Below, in pieces: positions 27,414-36,073 of a stretch of DNA of 44,793 nucleotides; position 1 is the first letter of the stretch; every line of letters begins with the position of its first letter. Under the pieces are notes generated by a model that worked only from the letters and a program-made list of their open reading frames with translations, made no database searches and had not been told where the DNA came from. Source of the DNA: Clostridia bacterium. Its GTDB lineage: Bacteria > Bacillota_A > Clostridia > Christensenellales > Aristaeellaceae. The translations under genes and the position numbers were made by a program. Location: assembly GCA_017517815.1 (NCBI GenBank), contig JAFWYA010000050.1, forward strand, positions 1 to 44,793. Reading direction: 5' to 3'.

Positions 27414-30400
27414 TTATTTTGTACTGATGCGGAGGGTTTTGACTTCAAAGGTGTGGAAGTGCAGCTTCACGCATTCTTCTTCTACGTCGAGCTCTTCCAG
27501 TTTGTTTTCCAGCATATCGCAGGCCCAGACCCTGCCGCAGGGGATGTTGATGCCCAGCGTGCAGTCGGTGTCGGCCTTTTTGCTTTCGTACAGGCGGATG
27601 ATCACGTCGCCGCTGCCGTCCTCGGCGGGCTTCACGGTGTCGATGAACACATTGGGCTCGTCCACAAAGAAGGCGCTGAAGCCTTCCAGCGTGCCGGGGG
27701 CCACCTGCAGCGGCACGTTCAGGTCGTAGGCCTCGTCCACCACGGGGCTGTCGATGAAGCTGCCTTCCCACGCAGTGAAGGCGTAGGTGAAGGTATGCAC
27801 GCCGTTGTCTGCACGCATTTCGGGGCTGGCCGCGGCGCGCAGCAGGGTCAGCTGCAGCTCGTTGCCGTTCATGCTGATGCCGTACTTGCAGTCGTTGAGC
27901 ACGGCTGCGCCGTGGCTCATGTCGCACAGCGCGCTGTAGCGCTGATTGCACACTTCAAAGCGGTCGCTGTCATACAGGCGGGAACGGTGAGTGGGACGGT
28001 TCATGTAGCCAAACTGGATTTCGTTGATGGCTTCGGTGGCCTGCACATTGACCGGGAAACCAACCTTCAGCAGGCGGTGCAGTTCGTTCCAGTCCACCGT
28101 AGTCACGAAATCGAGGCGGCGGCTGCCGGCTTCCAGCACGATGTCCTGCGAGAAGGTAGAGTTGAGCAGCTTGCGCTCCATGTGAATGACTGCACGCAGG
28201 CCGTCGGCCTCCTTCACGGTGAGGGTGACCGGCTCGTTGATTTCAACAGGCTGCAGAATATAGTTGGAGTCGATGTCCCACGCGTCAAACAGGCGCGGCA
28301 CATCCTTGTACATGAGCAGGCGGTTCATGGCACCGGCAGCAAATTCGCGGCCGGTCTCCTTGTCGATGAAGGAGGTCACTTCGCCGCGGTCGTTGAGCAC
28401 GGCGCGCACGATCTCGTTTTCAAGCACAGCGCCGTTTTCGGTGAGCTCTGCGGCGGAGATCTCCGTCTCTACGCTCTGGGCGGCGGGCAGCAGGGATACA
28501 GCGCCCATGGAAGGCACCGTCACATGCGCCAGCACGCCGCTTTCAGTCTTCTGGGTGGGGATGGCTTCGCCGTCAGTGGTCACAGCGCCGGCGGCATATT
28601 CATCCGGCAGGTATACCAGACCGGTGCGGTCAAAGCTGAGGGAGTTGAATACCGTCACGCCGTCTCCTTTGGCAAGCGCCTTCATGGCGTCGGCCTTCAC
28701 GGCATTGGCTTCGTCAAGGATCCACAGGTGATCCCTGCGGGCGTCTTCATACACCTTGCCGATGGAAGAACCGGGCAGGATGTCGTGGAAGTGGTTGAGC
28801 AGCAGCTTCTTCCATACGGCGTCCATGCGGGCGGCAGGATATTCCGCACCGTTCAGCATGGCCATGACGCCCCACATTTCGGCCTCGCGCAGAGCCAGTT
28901 CGCCCTTGCGGTTGCCCTTCTTGATGGCCGCCTGCGAGGTGTATACACCACGGTGCGCGGAGAAGTACAGCTCGCCCACATAGGTGTGCTTCGGACCGCC
29001 CTTCTTTTCCATGTCCTCAAAGAACACCACGGGCGACTCGTTGTGCACCTTGGGCATGCCTTCCAGGTTGCCTTCGCGCTTGATGTACTCGATGTGGTCG
29101 CGGCAGGGGCCGCCGCCGCCGTCGCCGTAGCCGTAGGGCAGCAGGAAGGCGTCCAGATCGCGCTTTTGCACACGGCCCTTCCATGCATTGCAAACCTCGC
29201 TCGGATCGGTGCGGTAGGTGTAGCTGGTGGGCAGGAAGCTGACGATCTCGCTGCCGTCCGCACCCTGCCAGGTGAAGTAGTGATAGGGGAACTGGTCGCC
29301 CTCGTTGTAGGACCAGAAGATCTTCTGCGTGACCAGATATTTTACGCCGCAGCCGTTGAGAATCTGCGGAAGTGCAGCGGAATAGCCGAAGGTATCCGGC
29401 AGCCACAGCAGCACGCTGTCCACGCCCAGTTGTTCCTTATAGTAGCGTTTGCCGTGCACCAGCTGACGGATGAGGGATTCGCCGCTGGTCATATTGGTAT
29501 CGGGCTCCACCCACATTGCGCCCTCGGCGATCCACTGGCCACCTTTAATGGCTTCGCGGATGCGTTCGTAGAGCTCGGGATAATGCTCGCGGCACATTTC
29601 ATAGGCGGCGGGCTGGCTCTGCAGGAACTTGTATTCAGGATTCTGCTCGATCAGGCGCAGCTGCTGGGCAAAGGTACGGCTGGTCTTGCGTCGGGTTTCG
29701 TCCATGGGCCACAGCCATGCCAGATCCAGATGCGCGTTGCCGATGGCATAAAACTCCGGCACAGTGGAGCCGTTGACAGCCTCCAGCACAGGCTTGAGGA
29801 CTTCGCGGGCAGCCTTGTAGCTGGCGATGCGGTCTTCCAGCGGCTGTTCAAAATCGGCAGTCAGGGTGGCCTTTTCCAGCGCACCTGCGATTTTGTCGGC
29901 GCGCAGGCTTTCTTCATTCACCTGATCGCCAAGCTGGCGGAGGGTGTCCAGATCCATGTAGAGCTGATAGGCGTCCTCGTTCCAGATGCCGTAGGTCAGT
30001 TGTCTGAGCGTGGCGCGCTCACAATTGGCCTTGGGATCCTGATATGCGCCGGGCAGCACAGGGCCGGTGGCACAGCCTTTGAGGGGCTCGCTTTCGGGGA
30101 AATAATGGCCTGCATAGGCTTCCATCAGCAGGTCGTAGGTACGGCCTGCTTCGCCGCAGGGGGTGAGAACGTTATCCACGATGTAATGATGGGGCGTAAG
30201 TACCCACTCGGCGCGGTAGGTGCCAAAGGATTTGCCGTCCACAAACAGAGTGGTTTCGCCGCCGGTATGCAGGTCCATCACAATGCGCTTGCCCTCAGCT
30301 TCCCTGGGCAGGGTGATTTGGCTCTTCATCCAGCAGTATTCCCAGGTGCGGCCCCACTGCGTGCCGGGAACCATGGGCCGGAAGTCGCCCTTGAGCGCTT

Positions 30401-30533
30401 CCTCAGGCGTGAGGTAGTCCATGGTGAAAAAGGATTCCACGTCGATGTTTCCAAGGGGCAGGTACAGGTCCTGCTTGAGCGTTTCCAGCCAGTGGGCCAG
30501 GCGCTGCCTCCATTCGGAATGCATGTATTTCAT
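27414..30533 (-). CDS. Alpha-mannosidase (GH38)
   Basis: 1039 residues, the usual size of bacterial GH38 enzymes. The N-terminal beta domain is followed by the catalytic (beta/alpha)7 barrel with zinc ligands His268 and Asp270 in GNAHLDLAWLWP and nucleophile Asp380 in LPDTFGYSAALPQIL. Helical and C-terminal beta-sandwich domains follow (GTLEGFSAFFVDEPNVFIDTV is in the last part). There is no signal peptide, so the enzyme acts in the cytoplasm on imported mannosides. AGGAGT lies 7 nt before the ATG. It sits 18 nt after the regulator gene. The linkage specificity cannot be read from the sequence. Confidence 0.93.
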   Translation of the reverse strand: MKYMHSEWRQRLAHWLETLKQDLYLPLGNIDVESFFTMDYLTPEEALKGDFRPMVPGTQWGRTWEYCWMKSQITLPREAEGKRIVMDLHTGGETTLFVDGKSFGTYRAEWVLTPHHYIVDNVLTPCGEAGRTYDLLMEAYAGHYFPESEPLKGCATGPVLPGAYQDPKANCERATLRQLTYGIWNEDAYQLYMDLDTLRQLGDQVNEESLRADKIAGALEKATLTADFEQPLEDRIASYKAAREVLKPVLEAVNGSTVPEFYAIGNAHLDLAWLWPMDETRRKTSRTFAQQLRLIEQNPEYKFLQSQPAAYEMCREHYPELYERIREAIKGGQWIAEGAMWVEPDTNMTSGESLIRQLVHGKRYYKEQLGVDSVLLWLPDTFGYSAALPQILNGCGVKYLVTQKIFWSYNEGDQFPYHYFTWQGADGSEIVSFLPTSYTYRTDPSEVCNAWKGRVQKRDLDAFLLPYGYGDGGGGPCRDHIEYIKREGNLEGMPKVHNESPVVFFEDMEKKGGPKHTYVGELYFSAHRGVYTSQAAIKKGNRKGELALREAEMWGVMAMLNGAEYPAARMDAVWKKLLLNHFHDILPGSSIGKVYEDARRDHLWILDEANAVKADAMKALAKGDGVTVFNSLSFDRTGLVYLPDEYAAGAVTTDGEAIPTQKTESGVLAHVTVPSMGAVSLLPAAQSVETEISAAELTENGAVLENEIVRAVLNDRGEVTSFIDKETGREFAAGAMNRLLMYKDVPRLFDAWDIDSNYILQPVEINEPVTLTVKEADGLRAVIHMERKLLNSTFSQDIVLEAGSRRLDFVTTVDWNELHRLLKVGFPVNVQATEAINEIQFGYMNRPTHRSRLYDSDRFEVCNQRYSALCDMSHGAAVLNDCKYGISMNGNELQLTLLRAAASPEMRADNGVHTFTYAFTAWEGSFIDSPVVDEAYDLNVPLQVAPGTLEGFSAFFVDEPNVFIDTVKPAEDGSGDVIIRLYESKKADTDCTLGINIPCGRVWACDMLENKLEELDVEEECVKLHFHTFEVKTLRISTK

Positions 30534-30551
30534 GGCAAGAACTCCTTTGGG

Positions 30552-31667
30552 TTATTTTGAACACAGAAGGTGGGGGAGGTATGTGACATGCGGCACTTCC
30601 TGGCCGTTGATGATGCTGATCAGCTGCTGGCAGACGGTGCTGCCCATCAGCAGCTGATCCTGTACGACATAGATCAGATCACAGGGCGCCTGAAACACAG
30701 GCTGCGGGCCGTCGAAAGAGGCGACGGTTTTGACGTTGGTGCCGGCGACTGCCTCCAGCACGATCGTGCCCACGCGGGCTGACATGGCAAGAATGGCAGT
30801 GGTTTCGGGATTGTCCTGAAGGAACTGATGGATGATGCGAATGTTTTCTGCACGTTCTTCCCCAGACGGGTGATGGATGTTTTCGCGGGCAACCACGATG
30901 CGCGCATCTCTGCAGGACAGATTGTGCTTCAGGCAGGTTTCCATATAGCCGTTCACACGGTCTGCAGCGCTGCTGGTGATGCCGGATTCATCAAACATTG
31001 CAAGAGCAAGATGGGTATGGCCCCGGGCGATCAGCTCGCCGGTGAGCTGCCGTGCCGCCTGCAGATGATCCGTCCCCACAAAGGGGATGGGCAGACCTTT
31101 GAGATAGTGATCCAGAAAGATCAGCGGGAAGCCTTCCAGCGAAAGCTTCATAATGGTGGGACTGTATACCTCGTTGTATACGCACATCATCACAATGCCC
31201 TTCACCCCGGCAGCAAGCAGCTCGCGAATGCATTCTGCCTCGCGTTCTTCTTTGCCGTAGCTGAATTTGATGAGCGCCGAATAGCCCAGTTCGGCACATT
31301 TCTGCTCGATGCCCATCAGGATCTCGCCGCCGAAATCTCGGGAAAGGCTTTCCAGAACAACGCCGATCAGGTTGGACTTTTCGCCGACTGGCGCATGCGT
31401 GGCTGCGGACGGTGCAGGTGCGGCGACAGCCGTGCTTGACTGAACAAACGTGCCTTTGCCCGGGAAACGCCTGATAAACCCTTCGCTCACCAGCTGTTCC
31501 AGCGCATGCTTGCTGGTGATGCGGCTGACGCCGTATTCTTCGGTAATTTCCTGTTCACTGGGGATTTTGGAACCCACCGCATATTCGCCGCTTTCGATCT
31601 TCTCGCGCAGCTTTCGGTACAAATCCAGGTACAGCGGTGTTTTGACTGGTGAATCAGAAGTACTCAA
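30552..31667 (-). CDS. GntR/LacI-type (AraR-like) transcription regulator
   Basis: 371 residues. An N-terminal GntR winged helix (PLYLDLYRKLREKIESGEY, PSEQEITEEYGVSRITSKHALEQL; about 10-75) is joined by an Ala-rich linker to a LacI-type sugar-binding domain (NLIGVVLESLSRDFGGEIL onward, with FVGTDHLQAARQLTGELIARGH). The start is a TTG at 31667: GGAGG lies 5 nt upstream and no ATG exists before the DNA-binding domain. First gene of the operon with GH38 and the reductase. A palindrome over its own -10 suggests autorepression relieved by a sugar. Confidence 0.9.
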   Translation of the reverse strand: MSTSDSPVKTPLYLDLYRKLREKIESGEYAVGSKIPSEQEITEEYGVSRITSKHALEQLVSEGFIRRFPGKGTFVQSSTAVAAPAPSAATHAPVGEKSNLIGVVLESLSRDFGGEILMGIEQKCAELGYSALIKFSYGKEEREAECIRELLAAGVKGIVMMCVYNEVYSPTIMKLSLEGFPLIFLDHYLKGLPIPFVGTDHLQAARQLTGELIARGHTHLALAMFDESGITSSAADRVNGYMETCLKHNLSCRDARIVVARENIHHPSGEERAENIRIIHQFLQDNPETTAILAMSARVGTIVLEAVAGTNVKTVASFDGPQPVFQAPCDLIYVVQDQLLMGSTVCQQLISIINGQEVPHVTYLPHLLCSK

Positions 31668-31689
31668 AATATCCTCCGGGAGCGTATAA

Positions 31690-31705
31690 AATGATGTATA
31701 TCATT
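31690..31705. promoter_or_regulatory. Probable operator of the GntR/LacI regulator
   Basis: Inverted repeat AATGAT-4 nt-ATCATT, overlapping the -10 box and the expected start point of the regulator's own promoter. Binding there would block transcription. Confidence 0.55.
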
Positions 31706-31731
31706 ATATCATTGGCATAAACTGAATGCAA
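31703..31731 (-). promoter_or_regulatory. Promoter of the mannosidase operon
   Basis: Minus strand: TTGCAT (31726-31731), 17-nt spacer, perfect TATAAT (31703-31708), 35 nt before the TTG start. Confidence 0.8.
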
Positions 31732-31783
31732 TGATTGGAAATAACGCTCCTGAAAAGATTTTGCAAAATCAGATGAGTGCGAA

Positions 31784-31811
31784 GAAAAGGCCGGAATATT
31801 CCGGCCTTTTC
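31784..31811 (-). terminator. Terminator of the seven-gene operon
   Basis: A perfect 28-nt palindrome GAAAAGGCCGGAAT / ATTCCGGCCTTTTC, 6 nt beyond the UroD-like stop, giving CCTTTTCTTC at the 3' side on the minus strand. Confidence 0.8.
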
Positions 31812-31817
31812 GCAGTT

Positions 31818-32798
31818 TTATGCACGCAGGGCTTCCAGCACCCAGCGGATGTGGTCAAAGTCGATATCCGGGGGTACGGTGCAGTCAGCGCCCATCAGGA
31901 AGGGCGTGCCGTCCATCTGCCTGAGCACGTCGGCAACGGCGGCCTGGATTTCTTCCCTGGTGCCGGCATACAGCGGATGGTCGCGGCGGTTGTCCATGCC
32001 GCCCAGCAGCACGGCCCCCTCAAACAGTTCCTTGCCTTCAGCCATGGAAACGCCTTCCACGCCGCAGCCCCAGTTCTTCACGCACAGGGGGTAATCCTTC
32101 CAGTAGGACAGGTGGTTGGGGTTGCCGGCCCAGGAGCACATGTGCAGAATGTTGTGATTGCTCACTTCGTTGGCGGCGTTGATGATCTTCATTTCGCCGG
32201 GGGTGACGATGCGGCTGTATTCCTCAGCGCTCATGCGGCCTTTTTCAGCACCCTGCACGCTCTGGTAAATGCCGTCGCAGTGACCCTCGGTGATCACCAT
32301 GCGGGCCAGATAGGCCAGATCCTCGCCGATGACGTTCATGGCGTGGATAAGAGCAGCCTCGTTCTCCTTCAGGTGAGCCATGACGGTTTCGTCCCAGGAA
32401 CGGCCGGCCAGGCATTCGGGGGTGAACACGTCGCGCTCGCGTACTACGTTGAAGGGGGAGAACATGTTGTAGAAGGTGCAGCATTCGCCGTTCAGCTCTT
32501 CGTTGATGCGGCGGCAGCGGTTGATGCTCTCGGTGTAGAAGGGATCGTCATGGGGCAGGGGCTGAACCTTGAACCAGTCGTCAGCACAGGTGATGGTCAC
32601 CTTCAGCGGATAGCCCAGACCGTCGGACATGATCTTGATAAAGTCGACGTCGGTGGCGCGGTAGTAGTCCAGATGCGCCTTCACGCAGCCTTCGCCCACG
32701 GCGTCTTCGGGGCGGATAAAGTGAAACCAGAAGGAAGCAGGAATATGGTCCACAGGCTTTTTGTCAAGCACGGCCAGGACTCGTTCTCTCTTATTCAT
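31818..32798 (-). CDS. UroD-superfamily protein with MtaA-type zinc motif (possible methylcobamide methyltransferase)
   Basis: 326 residues. Opens MNKRERVLAVLDKKPVDHIP, the usual beginning of UroD-like proteins, and has VDFIKIMSDG and GGMDNRRDHPLYAGT in place. True uroporphyrinogen decarboxylases lack the metal site seen here: His219 and Cys221 (ILHMCSWAG) and Cys306 (MGADCTVPP). These match the H-x-C...C zinc ligands of MtaA/MtbA-type methylcobamide:thiol methyltransferases. No corrinoid-protein gene is beside it. Last gene of the operon, 4 nt after the M20 gene. Haem synthesis is unlikely given the context and the absence of other hem genes. Substrate unknown. Confidence 0.85.
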   Translation of the reverse strand: MNKRERVLAVLDKKPVDHIPASFWFHFIRPEDAVGEGCVKAHLDYYRATDVDFIKIMSDGLGYPLKVTITCADDWFKVQPLPHDDPFYTESINRCRRINEELNGECCTFYNMFSPFNVVRERDVFTPECLAGRSWDETVMAHLKENEAALIHAMNVIGEDLAYLARMVITEGHCDGIYQSVQGAEKGRMSAEEYSRIVTPGEMKIINAANEVSNHNILHMCSWAGNPNHLSYWKDYPLCVKNWGCGVEGVSMAEGKELFEGAVLLGGMDNRRDHPLYAGTREEIQAAVADVLRQMDGTPFLMGADCTVPPDIDFDHIRWVLEALRA

Positions 32799-32802
32799 GA
32801 AT

Positions 32803-34224
32803 TCAAACCTCCTGTTGATCGGTTGATGATAGGATGCTGCCGGCCCGAATCACGCCCAGCGTGAGAATGGCGAGCGCACGCAGCCAGGTATCCACATGCA
32901 GGCATTCATCCGGCAGATGCGCGCCGCCGTGGCCTTCCGGCAGAAGGGGACAGCGCGGCTGCATGCTGCCGATGCCAAAGCCCAGCGCACGCGGCAGCTG
33001 GCGGGCATAGGTGCCGCCGCTCATGATGTAGGGCTGCCTGCTTTCGCCGGTGAAGTCATTGTACACACCGGTGAGAGCAGCGACCAGCGGATCGTCCTTG
33101 GGAAAGTAGTTGGGGGCGCTGTCGCTGAAGGATGCGATATCGTACCCGCCCCGAGCGGCAGCATTGGCAAGACTGGCATGAATCTGCTCGCCGTCAGCGG
33201 TCACGCAGTAGCGGATGTTGGCGGTGATGCAGGGGAAGCCGTCCTCAAGGCTGAGGATGGTTCCGGCGCAGGTGAGCGAACCGGAGGGCTCGTCCTGCAT
33301 GGCGGCGTCCAGCGCAGTGGCATAGCAGTCGCGGTTGACATCCTGCACAAAGCGCAGAACGGATGCATCTTCAGCACTCACCAGCCCGTCTGCAAGCAGC
33401 GTGTCGATGAGCACCTTAACGGCGTTGATGCAGTTCACAGGGAAACCGGCATGGCCGGACGTGCCGTGCGCGGTGATGATGATCCGGTCCTCCAGCACTT
33501 CGGCATCGCTGCGGCCGGAAACAGCTGCTTCCAGCTGCGGAGTTCTGGCCAGCACGGCCTGTGCGGTATCGGGGATGACGTTGGCGGCCACACCGCCGGA
33601 AAGGCTGATGACCGCGTCGCTTACGCGCTTCTGCGAACGGAAGGCAACCGTGATGATGCCTTTTTCACCGTGGCAGACCGGGAAACCGCAGTCCGGCACG
33701 ATGGAAAAATCCGGGCAAGAGTGGCGGCTGACATAGTCGGCCACGCCGCAGCTGCCGCATTCCTCATCGCATCCGCAGAACACCTTTACGTTGCAGCCGG
33801 GATCAATGCCCAGTTCGCGCAGACAGCGCAGCAGGAAGAGCGTTCCCACAGCAGCGCTTTTGTTGTCGTCCGAGCCGCGTCCGATGACATATCCATCCTT
33901 CAGTACAGGAGCAAACGGCGCAAACAGCCAGCCGTTTCCCGGCGGCACAACGTCCAGATGCGCCCACATTCCGAGGGTTTTCTTTGCCGGGTCAGCAGCC
34001 GGACCGGCGCTGATGACGTGATCGCCGTCGCGCTGAACGTCAAAGCCCATGCGCTTTGCTAACTGCTCAAAATGATCCATGGCTTCGTGACAGGCGCGGC
34101 CATAGGGAAAGCCGTCCTGCCCATAAACGGTCACACTGGGAATGGCCACCAGCTGCATCAGCTCGTCCACCAGCTCGTTTCGGTGATCCTGAAACCACTG
34201 TTCGACCCTTGCTTTCAATTGCAC
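32803..34224 (-). CDS. M20-family metallopeptidase (PepV-type dipeptidase-like)
   Basis: 473 residues. Dizinc site residues: His89 in WAHLDVVP, bridging Asp120 in GRGSDDNKS, general base and ligand Glu in CDEECGS (154-155), Asp178 in VPDCGFP, and a C-terminal His in EGHGGAH. A lid domain lies between (AHGTSGHAGFPVNCINAV). The length and layout match the PepV/M20A group, which removes N-terminal residues from dipeptides. It starts at a GTG (34224), with GGAGGG 6 nt upstream, and ends 4 nt before the UroD-like gene. In a carbohydrate-type operon it may act on an amide-linked amino-sugar or peptidyl conjugate; that is inference. Confidence 0.88.
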   Translation of the reverse strand: MQLKARVEQWFQDHRNELVDELMQLVAIPSVTVYGQDGFPYGRACHEAMDHFEQLAKRMGFDVQRDGDHVISAGPAADPAKKTLGMWAHLDVVPPGNGWLFAPFAPVLKDGYVIGRGSDDNKSAAVGTLFLLRCLRELGIDPGCNVKVFCGCDEECGSCGVADYVSRHSCPDFSIVPDCGFPVCHGEKGIITVAFRSQKRVSDAVISLSGGVAANVIPDTAQAVLARTPQLEAAVSGRSDAEVLEDRIIITAHGTSGHAGFPVNCINAVKVLIDTLLADGLVSAEDASVLRFVQDVNRDCYATALDAAMQDEPSGSLTCAGTILSLEDGFPCITANIRYCVTADGEQIHASLANAAARGGYDIASFSDSAPNYFPKDDPLVAALTGVYNDFTGESRQPYIMSGGTYARQLPRALGFGIGSMQPRCPLLPEGHGGAHLPDECLHVDTWLRALAILTLGVIRAGSILSSTDQQEV

Positions 34225-34242
34225 GGGGATCCCTCCATTGAC

Positions 34243-35160
34243 TTACGGCAGGGGATTGCCGGCGGCCAGATACAGGCGGTACCACTCCTGACGGGTCAGG
34301 GTGATGTCCTGCGCCTTGGCGATATCGGCGATGCGCTTGGCGTTCATGCTGCCGATGATGGTCTGGATTTTCGCGGGATGACGCATGATCCAGGCCACGG
34401 CGATGGCGGAATCCGTCACGCCCTTTTCTTCGGCGATCTTCTGAATTTCGGCATTCAGTTCGGGATAGAGCTCGTTGTTGCCCAGGAACACGCCCTTGAA
34501 CATGCCGTACTGGAAGGGAGACCAGGCCTGGATGGTGATGTCGTTGAGGCGACAGTAATCCAGCACGCCGCCGTCACGCACCACGGCATGGTCGCTGTGA
34601 ATATTCACGTTTACGCCTGCGTCCACAAGGCCCGTGTGGGCGATGCTGAACTGCAGCTGGTTGATGATGAGCTTCTGCTGCATATAGGCGCCCAGCAGCT
34701 CCATCTGAGCGGCGTTCTGGTTGCTGACGCCAAAGTAGCGTACCTTGCCGGTGCGGTGCAGGGTTTCAAAGGCTTCGGCCACTTCTTCGGGCTCCATGAG
34801 CGCGTCGGGGCGGTGCAGCAGCAGCGCGTCCAGATAATCCACACCCAGGCGCTTGAGAATGCCGTCGGCGGCCTCCAGAATGTGTTCCTTGGAGGCGTCG
34901 TAATAGCCCTTGCAGATGCCGCACTTGCTCTGCAGCACGATCTTTTCACGCAGGCCGGGGTTGTTCTTCAGCACACGGCCGAAAATCTCTTCGCTCTCGC
35001 CGCCGCCGTAGATATCGGCGTGGTCAAAAAAGTCGATGCCGTTTTCCAGCGCAGTGAACACAACCTGTTCGGCAGCAGCGTCGTCCATACCGGCCATACG
35101 CATGCAGCCCAGTGCAATGGGGGAAGCGGGCAGCACATTGCCCAGAAGCAGTTTTTCCAT
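34243..35160 (-). CDS. Aldo/keto reductase (YdhF-like)
   Basis: 305 residues. Tetrad residues lie in FFDHADIYGGGESE (Asp, Tyr), VLQSKCG (Lys) and LLLHRPD (His). The NADP-binding end reads IIGSMNAKRI, typical of YdhF-like oxidoreductases. There is no ferredoxin domain, unlike the reductase at 26280. AAAGGAAGG precedes the ATG. It is 31 nt after the permease stop, so in the same operon. Confidence 0.9.
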   Translation of the reverse strand: MEKLLLGNVLPASPIALGCMRMAGMDDAAAEQVVFTALENGIDFFDHADIYGGGESEEIFGRVLKNNPGLREKIVLQSKCGICKGYYDASKEHILEAADGILKRLGVDYLDALLLHRPDALMEPEEVAEAFETLHRTGKVRYFGVSNQNAAQMELLGAYMQQKLIINQLQFSIAHTGLVDAGVNVNIHSDHAVVRDGGVLDYCRLNDITIQAWSPFQYGMFKGVFLGNNELYPELNAEIQKIAEEKGVTDSAIAVAWIMRHPAKIQTIIGSMNAKRIADIAKAQDITLTRQEWYRLYLAAGNPLP

Positions 35161-35191
35161 GGTGATTCCTTCCTTTCTGTCGATCGGGTGA

Positions 35192-36073
35192 TCAGCTCTT
35201 TACAGCGCCAGCGGTCAGGCCGCTGATAATATACTTCTGACAGCAGCAGTATACCACCAATACCGGCAAAAGCGAAATGATATATGCGGTGAAAGCCATG
35301 GGATAGTCGAAGGAGTACTCGGTTTTGAAGTTGTACTGGAACAGCGGCAGCGTCCACATGTCGCGGGAACGGTTCAGCAGGAACAGCGGCAGCTGGAAGT
35401 CGTTCCAGTACCACAGCACGTCCATGATGACAAGCGTGGAGATCATGGGCTTGATGAGGTGCAGTACAATGCGGAAGTAGGTCTGCACTACAGTGCAGCC
35501 GTCGATCTGCGCAGCCTCTTCAATTTCAATGGGCAGGGCGCGGATGTAGTTGACAAACAGGAATACGCCGCGCGTGAGGCTGAAGGTGATGTAGAGCAGA
35601 ATCAAACCCCAGGAGTTGAGCATCTTCAGCGACGACATCTGCTTGACGATGGGCAGCAGAATGATCTGCGAAGGAATGAACAGGCCCAGCATGATGTACA
35701 CATACAGGAAGCGGTAATAGCCGCGGTGCATGTTACGGGCAATGGCGTAGCTGACCAGGGGGATGAACACCGCGACCACCGCCATGGACACGCAGGTGAC
35801 CAGCAGGCTGTTGCCCACGTAGCGGAAGTAGTTCTGGCTTTGCAGAAGCTCGCGCACATTGTCAAGGTTGACCGACTGCGGCAGTGCAAAGAAGCTCTGG
35901 CTGGCTTCCTCCAGCGACTTGAAGCAGTTGATCAGAACCAGCCACATGGGAAACAGAATCAGCACAAGGCCGACTGCAAGGGTGATATTGCGCAGCGAAT
36001 GCCACACGAAGGTTTCGCCGCGGTTATGCACCATGGAGGTGCCAACTTTCATTTTTGTGTTGACCGACGTCAT
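35192..36073 (-). CDS. Carbohydrate ABC permease (MalG type)
   Basis: 293 residues, about six helices. The EAA loop reads EEAAQIDGCTVVQTYFRIVLHLIKP, the contact site for the ATPase. Residue 1 overlaps the MalF-type stop (ATGA), so translation is coupled. No ATPase is encoded in this operon, which is common for CUT1 sugar importers sharing one MsmX-like ATPase. Confidence 0.93.
   Translation of the reverse strand: MTSVNTKMKVGTSMVHNRGETFVWHSLRNITLAVGLVLILFPMWLVLINCFKSLEEASQSFFALPQSVNLDNVRELLQSQNYFRYVGNSLLVTCVSMAVVAVFIPLVSYAIARNMHRGYYRFLYVYIMLGLFIPSQIILLPIVKQMSSLKMLNSWGLILLYITFSLTRGVFLFVNYIRALPIEIEEAAQIDGCTVVQTYFRIVLHLIKPMISTLVIMDVLWYWNDFQLPLFLLNRSRDMWTLPLFQYNFKTEYSFDYPMAFTAYIISLLPVLVVYCCCQKYIISGLTAGAVKS

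Noticed and set aside
25995..30560. Open frame of 1521 codons on the plus strand opposite the GH38, reductase and riboswitch region
   Set aside because: It is an antisense shadow produced by GC-rich codon use (few TTA, CTA and TCA codons) in the real minus-strand genes. It has no ribosome site and runs through the riboswitch, promoter and terminator.
31818..32798. Uroporphyrinogen decarboxylase hemE
   Set aside because: The H-x-C and C-terminal Cys of the methyltransferase branch are present and there are no other haem genes nearby.
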